Part shown: positions 1-9,337 of the stretch, one piece after another
Position numbering within the stretch: the stretch's first letter is position 1
Layout of the letters: each line of letters begins with the position of its first letter
From: Methanococcoides methylutens MM1
GTDB lineage: Archaea > Halobacteriota > Methanosarcinia > Methanosarcinales > Methanosarcinaceae
Length of the DNA: 64,000 nucleotides
Assembly: GCF_000970325.1 (NCBI RefSeq)
Contig: NZ_CP009518.1
Coordinates: 248,001 to 312,000, forward strand
Direction: 5' to 3'
Position numbers and translations under genes: made by a program
Notes under the pieces: generated by a model
Told to the model about the DNA's origin: nothing
Database searches by the model: none
Seen by the model: only the letters and a program-made list of their open reading frames with translations

Positions 1-138
1 GTGGGTGTTGTAATACTACCTGGTGTTACTATTGGAGAAAATGCGATTGTCACAGCAGGCTCGGTTGTGACAAAAAATATTCCAGCAAATTGTATTGCTC
101 AAGGTAATCCTGCAGAAGTGGTATATGAATTGAAATAA
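1..138 (+). CDS. Hexapeptide-repeat acyltransferase, C-terminal fragment
   Basis: This is the 3' end of a gene cut by the left edge; 45 codons are readable before the TAA. The residues show left-handed beta-helix hexapeptide repeats ([19 protein letters not shown]), followed by the usual ending of these enzymes with an NPAEVV motif. Such enzymes transfer acetyl or other acyl groups to sugars or amino-sugars in the cytoplasm. It lies 31 bases upstream of a DUF354 gene on the same strand, so it probably belongs to the same polysaccharide operon. The acceptor cannot be told from this fragment. Confidence 0.8.
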   Translation: MGVVILPGVTIGENAIVTAGSVVTKNIPANCIAQGNPAEVVYELK

Positions 139-169
139 TTCCAAAAATGATGTTAAGGAGGATAGATAC

Positions 170-1252
170 ATGAAAATTCTAGTAAGTCTCTCTCATCCGG
201 CACACGTGCATTTATTTAAATATGTTATTTGGGATCTTCAAAGAAAAGGTCATTGCGTAAAAATTGTAGCGAGGGATAAAGAAATCTGCACAAATCTCCT
301 GGATATTTATAATTTTGATTATACTGTGATTAGCAAGGTAGGCAATGGTTTATTCGGTCTTGGAATTGAGATGTTCTCTAGAATTAAAAATTTAATACCA
401 ATTATTAGATCCTTTAATCCAGATTGTATTATTTCACTTTTGGATCCCTCAGTATCTATCTCAGCTAAAATTTGTGGGAAAGATTTGATCTCTTTTAGTG
501 ATACTGAACATTGCAAAATTATAATCAAATTGTCTCTCCCTTTCACTGATCTGATATTAACTCCATGTTGTTTTAAAAAAGATTTTGGAAAAAAGCAGGT
601 TCGCTACACTGGATATCATGAGCTTGCTTACCTTCATCCCAATTACTTCACACCCAATCCAGAAGTCCTAAGTGAACTTGAACTTAAAGAAGGTGATCCA
701 TTTATTATCATGAGGTTTGTATCTTGGGGCGCCAGTCATGATGTTGGTCACCATGGAATTCAGGACAAAGTCAAGTTCGTAGAAGAGCTTGAAAAGTATG
801 GTCCTGTTCTAATTACTTCGGAAGTTCAGTTGGAATCTGAATTGGAGGATTACAGGATAAAAGTATCTTCTGAAAAACTACATGATTTGCTCTACTATGC
901 AAGTTTGTGTGTTGGGGATGGTGGTACAACTGCTGTAGAGAGTGCAATTTTGGGCACTCCTTCGATTTATGTATCTTCTCTCGTTGGAACTATGGGTAAT
1001 TTTTCGGAGCTAGAAGCAAAATATGGTCTCTTGCTAAACTATAATGATTCACATCTTGCGCTGGAAAAAGCAGTTAAACTCATGCAAAAGCCAAATCTCA
1101 AAGACGAGTGGACAATGAAAAAAGCTCAGTTATTGAATGATAAAATCGATGTCACTGCATTCATTATATGGTTTATTGAAAATTACCCTGAAAGTCTCAT
1201 AACAATGAAAAGACATCCAGATACTCAATATAATTTCAGAGTAATAGAATAA
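170..1252 (+). CDS. DUF354 family protein, glycosyltransferase-like (copy 1)
   Basis: A 360-residue protein of the DUF354 family, whose members resemble GT-B fold glycosyltransferases and UDP-GlcNAc 2-epimerases. Visible marks are the N-terminal SHPAHVHLFK segment, where HPAHVH is typical, the GDGGTTAVESAILGTPS nucleotide-sugar-binding-like loop at about residues 245-262, and a central RFVSWGASHDVGHHG segment. The start follows a GGAGG ribosome site. A close paralogue lies at 3358-4401, and two FemAB-like genes sit between them. The likely role is making or modifying a surface glycan; the substrate is unknown. No membrane segment is seen. The last 20 or so residues differ from the paralogue. 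Confidence 0.82.
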   Translation: MKILVSLSHPAHVHLFKYVIWDLQRKGHCVKIVARDKEICTNLLDIYNFDYTVISKVGNGLFGLGIEMFSRIKNLIPIIRSFNPDCIISLLDPSVSISAKICGKDLISFSDTEHCKIIIKLSLPFTDLILTPCCFKKDFGKKQVRYTGYHELAYLHPNYFTPNPEVLSELELKEGDPFIIMRFVSWGASHDVGHHGIQDKVKFVEELEKYGPVLITSEVQLESELEDYRIKVSSEKLHDLLYYASLCVGDGGTTAVESAILGTPSIYVSSLVGTMGNFSELEAKYGLLLNYNDSHLALEKAVKLMQKPNLKDEWTMKKAQLLNDKIDVTAFIIWFIENYPESLITMKRHPDTQYNFRVIE

Positions 1253-1296
1253 AAGTAGTAAGTATAGTCGGAATAAGTTATTTGGGGGTGTGGTAA

Positions 1297-2322
1297 ATGA
1301 CAAAGATTGTAACCAAGGTTAAAGATGAAGAATGGGATGCATTTTTACGGAATTACAACACTGCAAGTTTATACCACACTCATCACTGGAAACATTTTTT
1401 GGAAAAAACGTTTAACTATGAATCCAATTATATATTTGCAAAAGATGAATGTGAAAATATAGTTGGATTGTTGCCTCTGTTTTATGTTAAAAGCAAATTG
1501 ACTGGCAATCGATTGTGTTCTGTACCATTTTCTCATACTTGTGGGTATGTTGGTTCTGAGTATGCAAAGAATCTGTTGATTGATGAGGGAGTAGATTTAT
1601 TTTCTAGGCTAGATTCCAATTATTTTGAAATTAGGGACCTAGTAAATTCTAGTGGATTTTGTCATCATATCTTGTTTTCTACCCATGTCTTAGAATTATC
1701 TTCAAATATTGACGAAACATGGTTAAAATTGCATAAAGGGACTAGAAGGGGAGTTAATAAGTCAAAATCGATGGGTGTCTCTGTCCATTCTACTAAAAAC
1801 ATCGAAGATTTAAAACAATTTTATGAATTAAATTGTATTACTAAAAAAAGAATAGGTGTACCATGTCATCCATGGAAGCATTTTAAAAATATGTTTAATT
1901 TGTTAAATGAACATGTTTCTCTTTATATTGCAAAATATGATGATGAAATTGTTGCAGGTGGAATTTTTGAATATTTTGGTGATAGTGTTACTTTTGCATA
2001 TGGTGCATCTAACCCCTGTCATTTAAACAAACGTCCTAATAATGCATTAATCTGGAGATGTATTGAAGATGCATGTGTAAATGGATACAAATACTTTGAT
2101 TTTGGTCGCACATCCGATGAAAATATAGGATTGATGAATTTCAAAAGACGGTGGGGGGGAATTGAAAAACAATTATATTATAGCTATTATCCATGCGATA
2201 CGAAACCTTTTGCTACAAACCGAAGTAATATCATGTATAAATGTGGGACAAAGATAGTTCAAAAAACACCGTTTCCCATCTATAAGAAAGCAAGCGATAT
2301 ACTTTTTGTGCATTTTGGGTGA
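1297..2322 (+). CDS. FemAB/GNAT-like transferase (copy 1)
   Basis: 341 residues with the layout of FemAB/BioF2-like acyltransferases (GNAT_6 type), which move aminoacyl or acyl groups to peptidoglycan-like or polysaccharide acceptors. Family marks are the N-terminal SLYHTHHWKHFLE segment, a central basic stretch (HKGTRRGVNKSK), and a C-terminal KYFDFGRTS...MNFKRRWGG motif near residues 267-288. A strong GGGGGTG ribosome site precedes the ATG. A second member of the family follows four bases downstream. Archaea lack murein, so an amino-acid or acyl substituent on a surface sugar is a reasonable inference, not shown here. Confidence 0.78.
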   Translation: MTKIVTKVKDEEWDAFLRNYNTASLYHTHHWKHFLEKTFNYESNYIFAKDECENIVGLLPLFYVKSKLTGNRLCSVPFSHTCGYVGSEYAKNLLIDEGVDLFSRLDSNYFEIRDLVNSSGFCHHILFSTHVLELSSNIDETWLKLHKGTRRGVNKSKSMGVSVHSTKNIEDLKQFYELNCITKKRIGVPCHPWKHFKNMFNLLNEHVSLYIAKYDDEIVAGGIFEYFGDSVTFAYGASNPCHLNKRPNNALIWRCIEDACVNGYKYFDFGRTSDENIGLMNFKRRWGGIEKQLYYSYYPCDTKPFATNRSNIMYKCGTKIVQKTPFPIYKKASDILFVHFG

Positions 2323-2326
2323 TATC

Positions 2327-3340
2327 ATGCACATTACTAGTGAGATCACTGATCAAAAATGGGATGAATATGTGAAGTCTCATCCTTTTGGAAACATATT
2401 CCAAACTACGTCAATGTTCAATGTTTACAGAAATACAAAAGGTTATTTTCCAATAAAAGTCTGTGCTGTTAATGAAGTCACGAATGAAATTGATGGTGTA
2501 TTACTCGGCGTGACAATCCATGAAATGACAGGTTTATTGGGTAAAGGTTTTTTGGGGAAATTTTCTACACGATCTATTATTCAAGGTGGTCCTCTTGTGT
2601 CTGATAACTCAATTGTTACTTTGTCGAAAATGATACTTGAGTACGATCAAAAAGTCCAAAACAACTCTCTTTATAATCAAATATGGAATTTGAATGATAA
2701 TAAAAAATTGTTACAAAATATGAAATATTATAAGTATGAGGGTCATCTAAATTTTTTGATAAAATTAGATCAACCGGAGGAGACTCTTTGGTTAAAAATA
2801 CATAAATCAAAAAGAAAAAATATTAATCGCATGCTAAAAAAAGGTGTGATTATTGAAGAAATAAAAAACAAAAAAAAGATCCCCGTTTTTTATGAGTTAT
2901 TGAAAGAGACTTATAGTCGTGTAAAAGTACCACTTGCTGATATAACTTTATTTGCATCAGCATTTGATCAGCTTGTTCCAAAAAATATGGCAAGATTCTT
3001 TTTAGCAAAATATGATGATGCTTACATTGGAGGTAGGGCTATTTTAACATACAATGATCTCATTTATGATTGGTATGCCGCAGCCTCAAACAATGCATTA
3101 TCAATGCATCCCAATGAGTGCCTTGTATGGCATATTCTCAAATGGGGTATGGATAACAATTACAAATTATTTGATTTCGGAGGGGCTGGTAAACCAGGTA
3201 TGCAATATGGTCCAAGAGAATTTAAAAGAGAGTTTGGGGGAGATATGGTTAATTATGGTAGATATACTCACATTTATTCCCCTTTGAAGATGAAATTTAC
3301 AGATATTGGTTTAAAATTATATCAAAAATCTCCTTTATAA
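2327..3340 (+). CDS. FemAB/GNAT-like transferase (copy 2)
   Basis: 337 residues if started at the ATG at 2327, which lies just after the upstream TGA and has a GGGTGAT ribosome site; an earlier in-frame start at 2306 would overlap the previous gene. Family marks are an NIFQTTSMFNVYR N-terminal block, a basic HKSKRKNINRML segment, and the C-terminal LFDFGGAGKPGMQYGPREFK block. It is a diverged paralogue of the gene before it. The two are probably translated together between the two DUF354 copies, which suggests that they act on the same glycan. Acceptor and donor are unknown. Confidence 0.78.
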   Translation: MHITSEITDQKWDEYVKSHPFGNIFQTTSMFNVYRNTKGYFPIKVCAVNEVTNEIDGVLLGVTIHEMTGLLGKGFLGKFSTRSIIQGGPLVSDNSIVTLSKMILEYDQKVQNNSLYNQIWNLNDNKKLLQNMKYYKYEGHLNFLIKLDQPEETLWLKIHKSKRKNINRMLKKGVIIEEIKNKKKIPVFYELLKETYSRVKVPLADITLFASAFDQLVPKNMARFFLAKYDDAYIGGRAILTYNDLIYDWYAAASNNALSMHPNECLVWHILKWGMDNNYKLFDFGGAGKPGMQYGPREFKREFGGDMVNYGRYTHIYSPLKMKFTDIGLKLYQKSPL

Positions 3341-3357
3341 TATTTGATCGTGGTAAT

Positions 3358-4401
3358 ATGAAAATAGTAGTTGATATAAATCATCCAGCTCATGTCCATG
3401 CCTTTAAGAATTTCATATGGGAAATGGAAAATAGGGGACATGAAGTGTTGATAACCGCTACTGAAAAAGATGTAGCATTTACATTGTTAGATAGTTATGG
3501 TTTTAATTATATCAACCTAGGTAGTTATGGAAAATCTTTGATTCAAAAATTAATCAATATACCAATTCTAGATTTTAAAATGTATAGGGCAGTAAAAAGT
3601 TTTAAGCCTGATATATTTGTAGGTTTGGGTTCAATTCGAGCAGCTCATGCTTCTTTTTTACTACGTAACAAATGTATTTTGTTTGAAGACACTGAACACA
3701 GTATGGAACAGATCAAGTTATATCTTCCTTTTGTGGATACCATTTGTACTCCAAGTTGCTTTAAAAGGGATCTTGGGGAAAAACAGATTCGATACAATGG
3801 TTACCATGAACTAGCATATTTACACCCAATCAATTTTAAGCCGGATATAGAAGTACTTACCAAACTGGGACTAAGTGAGAATGATACTTTCACAATTGTA
3901 AGATTTGTTTCATGGAACGCGAGTCATGATGTCGGTCAGCATGGTATAAGCCATAAAATAAAATTCGTGAAAGAACTGGAAAAATATAGCCAAGTATTCA
4001 TTACATCTGAAACAATATTGGATGATGAGCTTGAAAAGTATAGAATTAAAGTTCCACCTGAACAACTGCACAATCTCTTATATTACGCTAGCCTATATAT
4101 TGGTGATGGAGGTACTACTGCAGTTGAAAGTGCAATTTTGGGTACTCCTTCGATTTATGTTTCATCTCTCGTTGGGAAAATGGGCAATTTCATTGAACTT
4201 GAAGAGAAATATGGGATGATCTTAAATTATAATAATCCCGATAAAGCTTTGGAGAAAGCAGTTGAGATTATTCAAAAGTCAAATCTCAAAAATGAGTGGA
4301 AAAACAAAAGAGATCGGATGTTGAAAGATAAAATCGATGTAAATGCATTTATGGTTAATTTCGTTGAAAATTATTCAAATATTTCTGTAAGCAGGGTATA
4401 A
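3358..4401 (+). CDS. DUF354 family protein, glycosyltransferase-like (copy 2)
   Basis: 347 residues, closely related to the protein at 170-1252. It carries the same NHPAHVHAFK start, the RFVSWNASHDVGQHG segment and the GDGGTTAVESAILGTPS loop. DNA similarity is highest around 4120-4190, where long runs match copy 1. This is the last gene before a gap of about 370 bases, so it probably ends the first transcription unit. A glycosyltransferase-like role in the local polysaccharide pathway is inferred from the fold family and neighbours. Confidence 0.82.
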   Translation: MKIVVDINHPAHVHAFKNFIWEMENRGHEVLITATEKDVAFTLLDSYGFNYINLGSYGKSLIQKLINIPILDFKMYRAVKSFKPDIFVGLGSIRAAHASFLLRNKCILFEDTEHSMEQIKLYLPFVDTICTPSCFKRDLGEKQIRYNGYHELAYLHPINFKPDIEVLTKLGLSENDTFTIVRFVSWNASHDVGQHGISHKIKFVKELEKYSQVFITSETILDDELEKYRIKVPPEQLHNLLYYASLYIGDGGTTAVESAILGTPSIYVSSLVGKMGNFIELEEKYGMILNYNNPDKALEKAVEIIQKSNLKNEWKNKRDRMLKDKIDVNAFMVNFVENYSNISVSRV

Positions 4402-4768
4402 ATTTTGAGTATTTCTCCACATTGAGCAGATGGTTTAATATCTTTAGTCTCTAATTCCATTTCCGCTGATGCAGGAAATATTGGCGATTAATTTAGGGTA
4501 ACATTTCATCAGTTTGTAAAAGATTAAATATTGATTCATAAATAAGAGAATTGAAATCGTTTTCTCGTAATGGTGTAGTTGTTGGATTGAATATTTATAA
4601 GGTAAGGAAAACGATATTTTTCTTAATAATAGGCTAATTTAATTATTAGCTCAAAGTTTAAGAGAATCAATATAGTTATATTTGAGTGAAGGCATAATAT
4701 GTAAATGTATATGAAATTTTCATTGCTTGATTGTTGTACCTAATAGTATTGATGGGGGGTCTTCAATT
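4402..4768 (+). other. Intergenic region with candidate promoter
   Basis: No gene is seen in these AT-rich 367 bases. A TATA-like sequence, GAATATTTATAAGG, lies at about 4587-4600 and could drive the second polysaccharide unit, which would leave a long leader. A strong GGGGGG ribosome site at 4754-4759 serves the ATG at 4769. Confidence 0.45.
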
Positions 4769-6109
4769 ATGTTTAATAAATATATATCTATATTTGTTCA
4801 TCAAATGGGGGATTTGAATTTTTATTCTATGTATAAAAGACTGCTTAAAAGTCAGTGGAAATCTTATGATGAATTAAAGATTGATCAGGAAAAACAACTG
4901 AGGCATATGGTTCATTTTGCTTATGAAAATGTACCTTATTATCATAACCTTTTCAAAGATCTTAACTTGAGGGCGGACAGTATAAAAAAAGTAGAAGATT
5001 TGGAAAAACTTCCTATATTAAATAAAGACATAATCAAACAAAATTGGGAATATTTCAAGCCTCTTAACCTTGGTAATATGAAATATTATATACACTCAAC
5101 CGGTGGATCGACTGGAACTCCTTTTCAATATAGGTTACTGAAATTAGATCGTTTCCTTTCCGGTGCAATGATGTATCGCGGATGGGGGTATGGGGGTTAC
5201 GAATTGGGGGATAAGATGGTGTTTCTGGCTGGTTCTTCTCTTGATGTTGGTGCCAACTCTTTTATTGTAAAAAAAGTGCATGAAATAACTCGTAATATTC
5301 GTAAATTATCTTCTTTTGACATGGGATATGAAGATATGTATAAATACGCAGGGACAATACAAACATTTAATCCAAAATCAATTCGAGGTTATGCTTCTTC
5401 AATAAATCTATTTGGTTCATTTGTTAAGGATAATGCCATTGATCTACCTGATATTTCTGCCATCTACACAACTGCAGAAAAATTGCTCCCACATATGCGT
5501 GACAATATTGAGGATGCATTTGACTGTGATGTTTATGATACTTACGGTTTGAATGATGGTGGGGTGGGTGCATATGAGTGCTTTGAGCATACTGGTCTTC
5601 ACATTGATACTGAGCGAAGTATTATGGAAATTGTCGATGATGACGGATATCAAATGTCAGATGGTATTGGAAATATTTTAGCAACAAGTTTGTACAATTA
5701 TGCAATGCCTTTTATAAGGTATGATACCGGGGATATGGGTCACATCATTGATGATCAGTGTGGATGTGGAAGAAAATCGAAGCTACTGAAGGAAGTAATT
5801 GGTCGGTCGGTTGATATTCTTATAACTCCTGAAGGTAAGAAAGTCCATGGGTATTTTTTATTGTATATCTTTTGGGAATATGGTGCTGGAATTGAAAATT
5901 ATCAAGTAATCCAGAACAAAATTAATAACATTTTGATAAAAATAGTACCAACTGATCATTTTGATGTAAATAATCTGTCCCTTATTAGGAATTCAATAAA
6001 AGCTAAATCAGCTTCTTGGAACGTAGATTTTGAATTTGTTGATTCAATTGAAAAAACGAAGGCTGGGAAATATAAGTTTATACTTAATCAGTTGGAGCCA
6101 TTATTATGA
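4769..6109 (+). CDS. CapK/PaaK-like adenylate-forming protein
   Basis: 446 residues from the ATG at 4769, which has a GGGGGGT ribosome site; a longer frame from 4727 has none. It belongs to the phenylacetate-CoA ligase/CapK group of the adenylate-forming superfamily. The ATP loop is STGGSTGTPF near residue 112, followed by YTTAEKL, YGLNDGG and RYDTGDMG blocks, and a C-terminal region ending in KTKAGKYKF, where the catalytic lysine of the family is expected. CapK-type proteins are common in polysaccharide loci, where they are thought to activate an acid for attachment to a sugar. The FemAB-like genes upstream could be partners, but this is inference. Confidence 0.8.
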   Translation: MFNKYISIFVHQMGDLNFYSMYKRLLKSQWKSYDELKIDQEKQLRHMVHFAYENVPYYHNLFKDLNLRADSIKKVEDLEKLPILNKDIIKQNWEYFKPLNLGNMKYYIHSTGGSTGTPFQYRLLKLDRFLSGAMMYRGWGYGGYELGDKMVFLAGSSLDVGANSFIVKKVHEITRNIRKLSSFDMGYEDMYKYAGTIQTFNPKSIRGYASSINLFGSFVKDNAIDLPDISAIYTTAEKLLPHMRDNIEDAFDCDVYDTYGLNDGGVGAYECFEHTGLHIDTERSIMEIVDDDGYQMSDGIGNILATSLYNYAMPFIRYDTGDMGHIIDDQCGCGRKSKLLKEVIGRSVDILITPEGKKVHGYFLLYIFWEYGAGIENYQVIQNKINNILIKIVPTDHFDVNNLSLIRNSIKAKSASWNVDFEFVDSIEKTKAGKYKFILNQLEPLL

Positions 6110-7200
6110 AATTTGGTATTCTGGCCTCAAATAATATTTATGTAGAAGAAACAACGAACGGTTTATCTAATTTTGCTGATATTAGTGCTATTGTCTTAAA
6201 AAGTAAAAAAGAACACTGTAACTATAATCATTCTATTGATTTATACCTTGTTGAGAAAACATTTATTCAATTGTTGAAATTACCTCTAATATTGGAAAAG
6301 TTGTCTAAAAAGGTAGATGCTTTTATAGTACATTATATGAATCCATATTTTTCATTGCTGATTATTCTTGGGTTTATAAACAAGCCAATTGTATATTTTT
6401 GTTATGGAGGAGATGTTAGGAAATCGAAATTTAGAAACTATTTAACTAAGAAAGCATTAGATCATGTTGATTTGATATTTGTAGAAGCTCCTTCTCAAAA
6501 AAAGTATTTGCACGATTTTTTTCATGTTCCTCTCAATAGATTGCAATCATCGGTCATTGTTTTTCCTTTAAATCCATGCTTTAAAAAAATGGATAATGAA
6601 TTGCATTCTGAAATAAGAGACAAATGGAATATTCACAAAAAATATGTGATTTTCTCTCCTCGTACCTTACATTCACATTACAACCATCATATCTTATTGG
6701 AAGGAATTGCGAATATTTGTGAAGAATTTAAGTTAGATATCCAAGTCGTTCTCACAGGTGTTGGTAATAAAGCTTATCTGTCAGATCTAATGAACTATAG
6801 TCATGAACATAATATTGACCTTATTAGTTTGAATTGTTTTCTTCAACCGGAAGAGATGGCAGAGATCTATAATATTTCAATAATTAATGCAAATATACCT
6901 TTGCATGACCAATTTGGTAGGTCAATCATGGAAGGATGTATGTGTGGATCCATTCCTCTCTTAAATTCTAATGTGCCCGCATATCATGATTTCTTAAAAG
7001 AAGGCGAAAATTGTTTTTTTGTAGATACAAATCCAAGATTAATTGCTGAAAAAATAATGTTTATTTTAGAGAACCACCGCAAATATTCAAATTTATTTTA
7101 TCAATCAAATTATAAAATTTTTAAACCTTATCAAGCTGTATCTTATATATACAAAAATCTTGCAGAAGCAATTGGAGATATTTCATTGAAAGGAGAATAA
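6106..7200 (+). CDS. Glycosyltransferase, GT-B fold (GT4-like)
   Basis: 364 residues. The gene overlaps the stop of the CapK-like gene by four bases (ATGA), which implies coupled translation. The C-terminal half shows the retaining GT4 pattern, with a donor-binding GRSIMEGCMCGSIPLL block near residues 270-285 and PAYHDFLKEGENCF after it. The N-terminal half has a Rossmann-like CYGGDVRKSK segment. It probably transfers a sugar from a nucleotide donor to a growing lipid-linked or surface glycan on the cytoplasmic side. Donor and acceptor are unknown. Confidence 0.83.
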   Translation: MKFGILASNNIYVEETTNGLSNFADISAIVLKSKKEHCNYNHSIDLYLVEKTFIQLLKLPLILEKLSKKVDAFIVHYMNPYFSLLIILGFINKPIVYFCYGGDVRKSKFRNYLTKKALDHVDLIFVEAPSQKKYLHDFFHVPLNRLQSSVIVFPLNPCFKKMDNELHSEIRDKWNIHKKYVIFSPRTLHSHYNHHILLEGIANICEEFKLDIQVVLTGVGNKAYLSDLMNYSHEHNIDLISLNCFLQPEEMAEIYNISIINANIPLHDQFGRSIMEGCMCGSIPLLNSNVPAYHDFLKEGENCFFVDTNPRLIAEKIMFILENHRKYSNLFYQSNYKIFKPYQAVSYIYKNLAEAIGDISLKGE

Positions 7201-7206
7201 TGTGCT

Positions 7207-8340
7207 ATGAATTGGAAAATTCCATTGTTTAAAATTCATTCTGACAAGAATGACCTCGATTATGTTTCTAGGGTTATAAAAAGAGGATCATTTTGGGCAA
7301 TTGGTCCAGAAGTTAAAGACTTTGAAGAAAATATTGCAGAGTATATTGGAACAAAATATGCAGTTGTTTTTAATTCAGGCACCTCTGCTTTACACGCTCT
7401 TATGATAGCTTATGGAATTTCAGAAACTGATGAATTAATTGTTCCCTCTTTCACTTTTATTTCAACGGCTAATGCTCCACAGTTCACGAGGTCGAAACCA
7501 GTTTTTGCAGAGATTGAGGAAAACACTTTTGGTTTGGATCCGGAAGATGTTAATGAAAAGATTACTTCTAAAACAAAAGCCATTCTTCCTATTCATTATG
7601 GCGGATGTCCTTGTCAGATTCGCGAATTAAGGGAAATTGCTGACGATCACAATTTGCTTCTTATAGAGGATGCTGCAGAAGCAATGGGTTCCAAATTGAA
7701 TAATAAAAAAATAGGAACATTTGGAGATTCTGCAATGTTTAGCTTTTGTCAAAATAAAATAATCTCTACTGGTGAAGGTGGTGCAATTACCACTGAGTCA
7801 GATGACATCTATAATAAATTACAACTCATCTTGTCTCATGGCAGACAAGATACAGAAAATTATTTTTCATCTGCAAAGTCAATGGATTATGTAATGTTGG
7901 GTCACAATTTCAGAATGTCAAGTATTATTGCAGCATTGGGATTGTCACAATTACAGAAAATCGACGATAATATTAGCCTTAGAAGGGAAAAAGCAAATTA
8001 TTTGAATAATAAGTTATCTCATCTTTCTAATATTTCATTACCTGTATTCTCGGATGATTATTATTGTGTTTATCAAATGTACACTATTAGGGTAAAAAAT
8101 AATTTAAGGGATTCATTATCTACTTACTTGTCGAACAAAGGAATTATGACAAAAATTTATTTCCCACCTGTGCATTTGACAAGTTTTTACAAATCATCAT
8201 TTGGATATAAATCTGGATACCTTCCTATTACTGAAAAGGTTTCGAAGGAAGTATTATCTTTACCAATTTATCCATCAATAACGTTTGAAGAAATGGATTA
8301 TATTATAAAATGTATCTCTGACTTTTTTGAGGGTGTGTGA
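7207..8340 (+). CDS. DegT/DnrJ/EryC1/StrS-type sugar aminotransferase
   Basis: 377 residues, a PLP-dependent aminotransferase that converts a keto-sugar nucleotide to an amino sugar. The fold family is shown by FNSGTSALHALM near residue 60, VPSFTFISTANA near 80, IEDAAEAMGS near 156 with the PLP-binding aspartate, and SFCQNKIISTGEGG with the Schiff-base lysine near residue 184. The full family length is present. The next gene encodes a 4,6-dehydratase-like enzyme and the one after it an acyltransferase. The three together look like a route to an N-acylated 4-amino-4,6-dideoxy sugar. Confidence 0.88.
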   Translation: MNWKIPLFKIHSDKNDLDYVSRVIKRGSFWAIGPEVKDFEENIAEYIGTKYAVVFNSGTSALHALMIAYGISETDELIVPSFTFISTANAPQFTRSKPVFAEIEENTFGLDPEDVNEKITSKTKAILPIHYGGCPCQIRELREIADDHNLLLIEDAAEAMGSKLNNKKIGTFGDSAMFSFCQNKIISTGEGGAITTESDDIYNKLQLILSHGRQDTENYFSSAKSMDYVMLGHNFRMSSIIAALGLSQLQKIDDNISLRREKANYLNNKLSHLSNISLPVFSDDYYCVYQMYTIRVKNNLRDSLSTYLSNKGIMTKIYFPPVHLTSFYKSSFGYKSGYLPITEKVSKEVLSLPIYPSITFEEMDYIIKCISDFFEGV

Positions 8341-8341
8341 A

Positions 8342-9328
8342 ATGGAAAATATATTTGCTGGGAAAACTATTTTGGTAACTGGTGGGACTGGTTCAATTGG
8401 CAAAGAGATTGTAAACCAGGTTCTTCAATATGATATAAACAAAGTTGTTGTTTTTAGTAGAGATGAAATAAAACATTTTGTTCTTAAGAATCTGATTGTT
8501 GATTCAAGGTTAGATACATTTGTAGGAGATGTGCGAGATCCAAGTAGCCTTGCTCGTTTGTTCGACAGGTATAATTTTGATATCATATATCATGCAGCCG
8601 CTATGAAGCATGTTGTTGTTTGTGAAAATCATCCCCATGAATGTGCTTATACAAACATTTTTGGAACACAAAATGTGATTGATGCAGCAATCAGAAATGA
8701 AGTCCCTAAGTTGGTTACTATTAGTACAGATAAAGCTTCTTCACCTGTTAATGTTATGGGATGTACCAAATATATTGCAGAAACAATTACCTTAAATGCG
8801 AATTATTCATGTGTTCGCTTTGGTAATGTTGCAAATTCAAGAGGTTCTGTAATTCCTATATTCTTGGATTGTTTAGTAAATGGCACTCCACTCACTCTTA
8901 CTGACCCAGAAGTAACACGTTTTGTTTTCAAAATTCCAGATGCTGTAAAATTAGTTCTCAGTGCGACAAAATATTCAAGTGGTGGTGATCTTTTCATTTT
9001 GAAAATGAAGGCATTTAAGTTGGGAGATTTACTAGATGTTCTTGTTAATAAAATTGTTCCACGATTAGGAATTGATAAAGAACAAATAATTATCAATAAA
9101 ATTGGTTTACTGCCTGGCGAAAAATTACATGAAGATCTATTAAATGAATCTGAGTTAAGTAGAGTCTACGAGATGCAGGATATGTATGTTGTATTAAAAG
9201 AACATGAGTCCTCATCACGTTCAGATCTTGCTGAAATAAATCTGATGTCGTATACATCTAGTGATGTAGAACTTATTTCTAAAGATGAGCTAGAATCTTT
9301 TATTTTGGATTACTTAAGGAACAAATGA
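8342..9328 (+). CDS. CapD/PseB-type nucleotide-sugar 4,6-dehydratase
   Basis: 328 residues from the ATG at 8342, directly after the previous stop and behind GAGGGTG; an in-frame TTG at 8327 would overlap. It is an extended short-chain dehydrogenase with a TGGTGSIG dinucleotide loop near residue 13, the HAAAMKHV block typical of the CapD/FlaA1/PseB group, and STDKASSPVNVMGCTKY holding the catalytic region. It is the soluble, short form without membrane segments. The likely substrate is a UDP-N-acetylhexosamine, giving the 4-keto-6-deoxy sugar used by the neighbouring aminotransferase. Inverting and retaining forms cannot be told apart by eye. Confidence 0.85.
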   Translation: MENIFAGKTILVTGGTGSIGKEIVNQVLQYDINKVVVFSRDEIKHFVLKNLIVDSRLDTFVGDVRDPSSLARLFDRYNFDIIYHAAAMKHVVVCENHPHECAYTNIFGTQNVIDAAIRNEVPKLVTISTDKASSPVNVMGCTKYIAETITLNANYSCVRFGNVANSRGSVIPIFLDCLVNGTPLTLTDPEVTRFVFKIPDAVKLVLSATKYSSGGDLFILKMKAFKLGDLLDVLVNKIVPRLGIDKEQIIINKIGLLPGEKLHEDLLNESELSRVYEMQDMYVVLKEHESSSRSDLAEINLMSYTSSDVELISKDELESFILDYLRNK

Positions 9329-9337
9329 GGCTTATTT

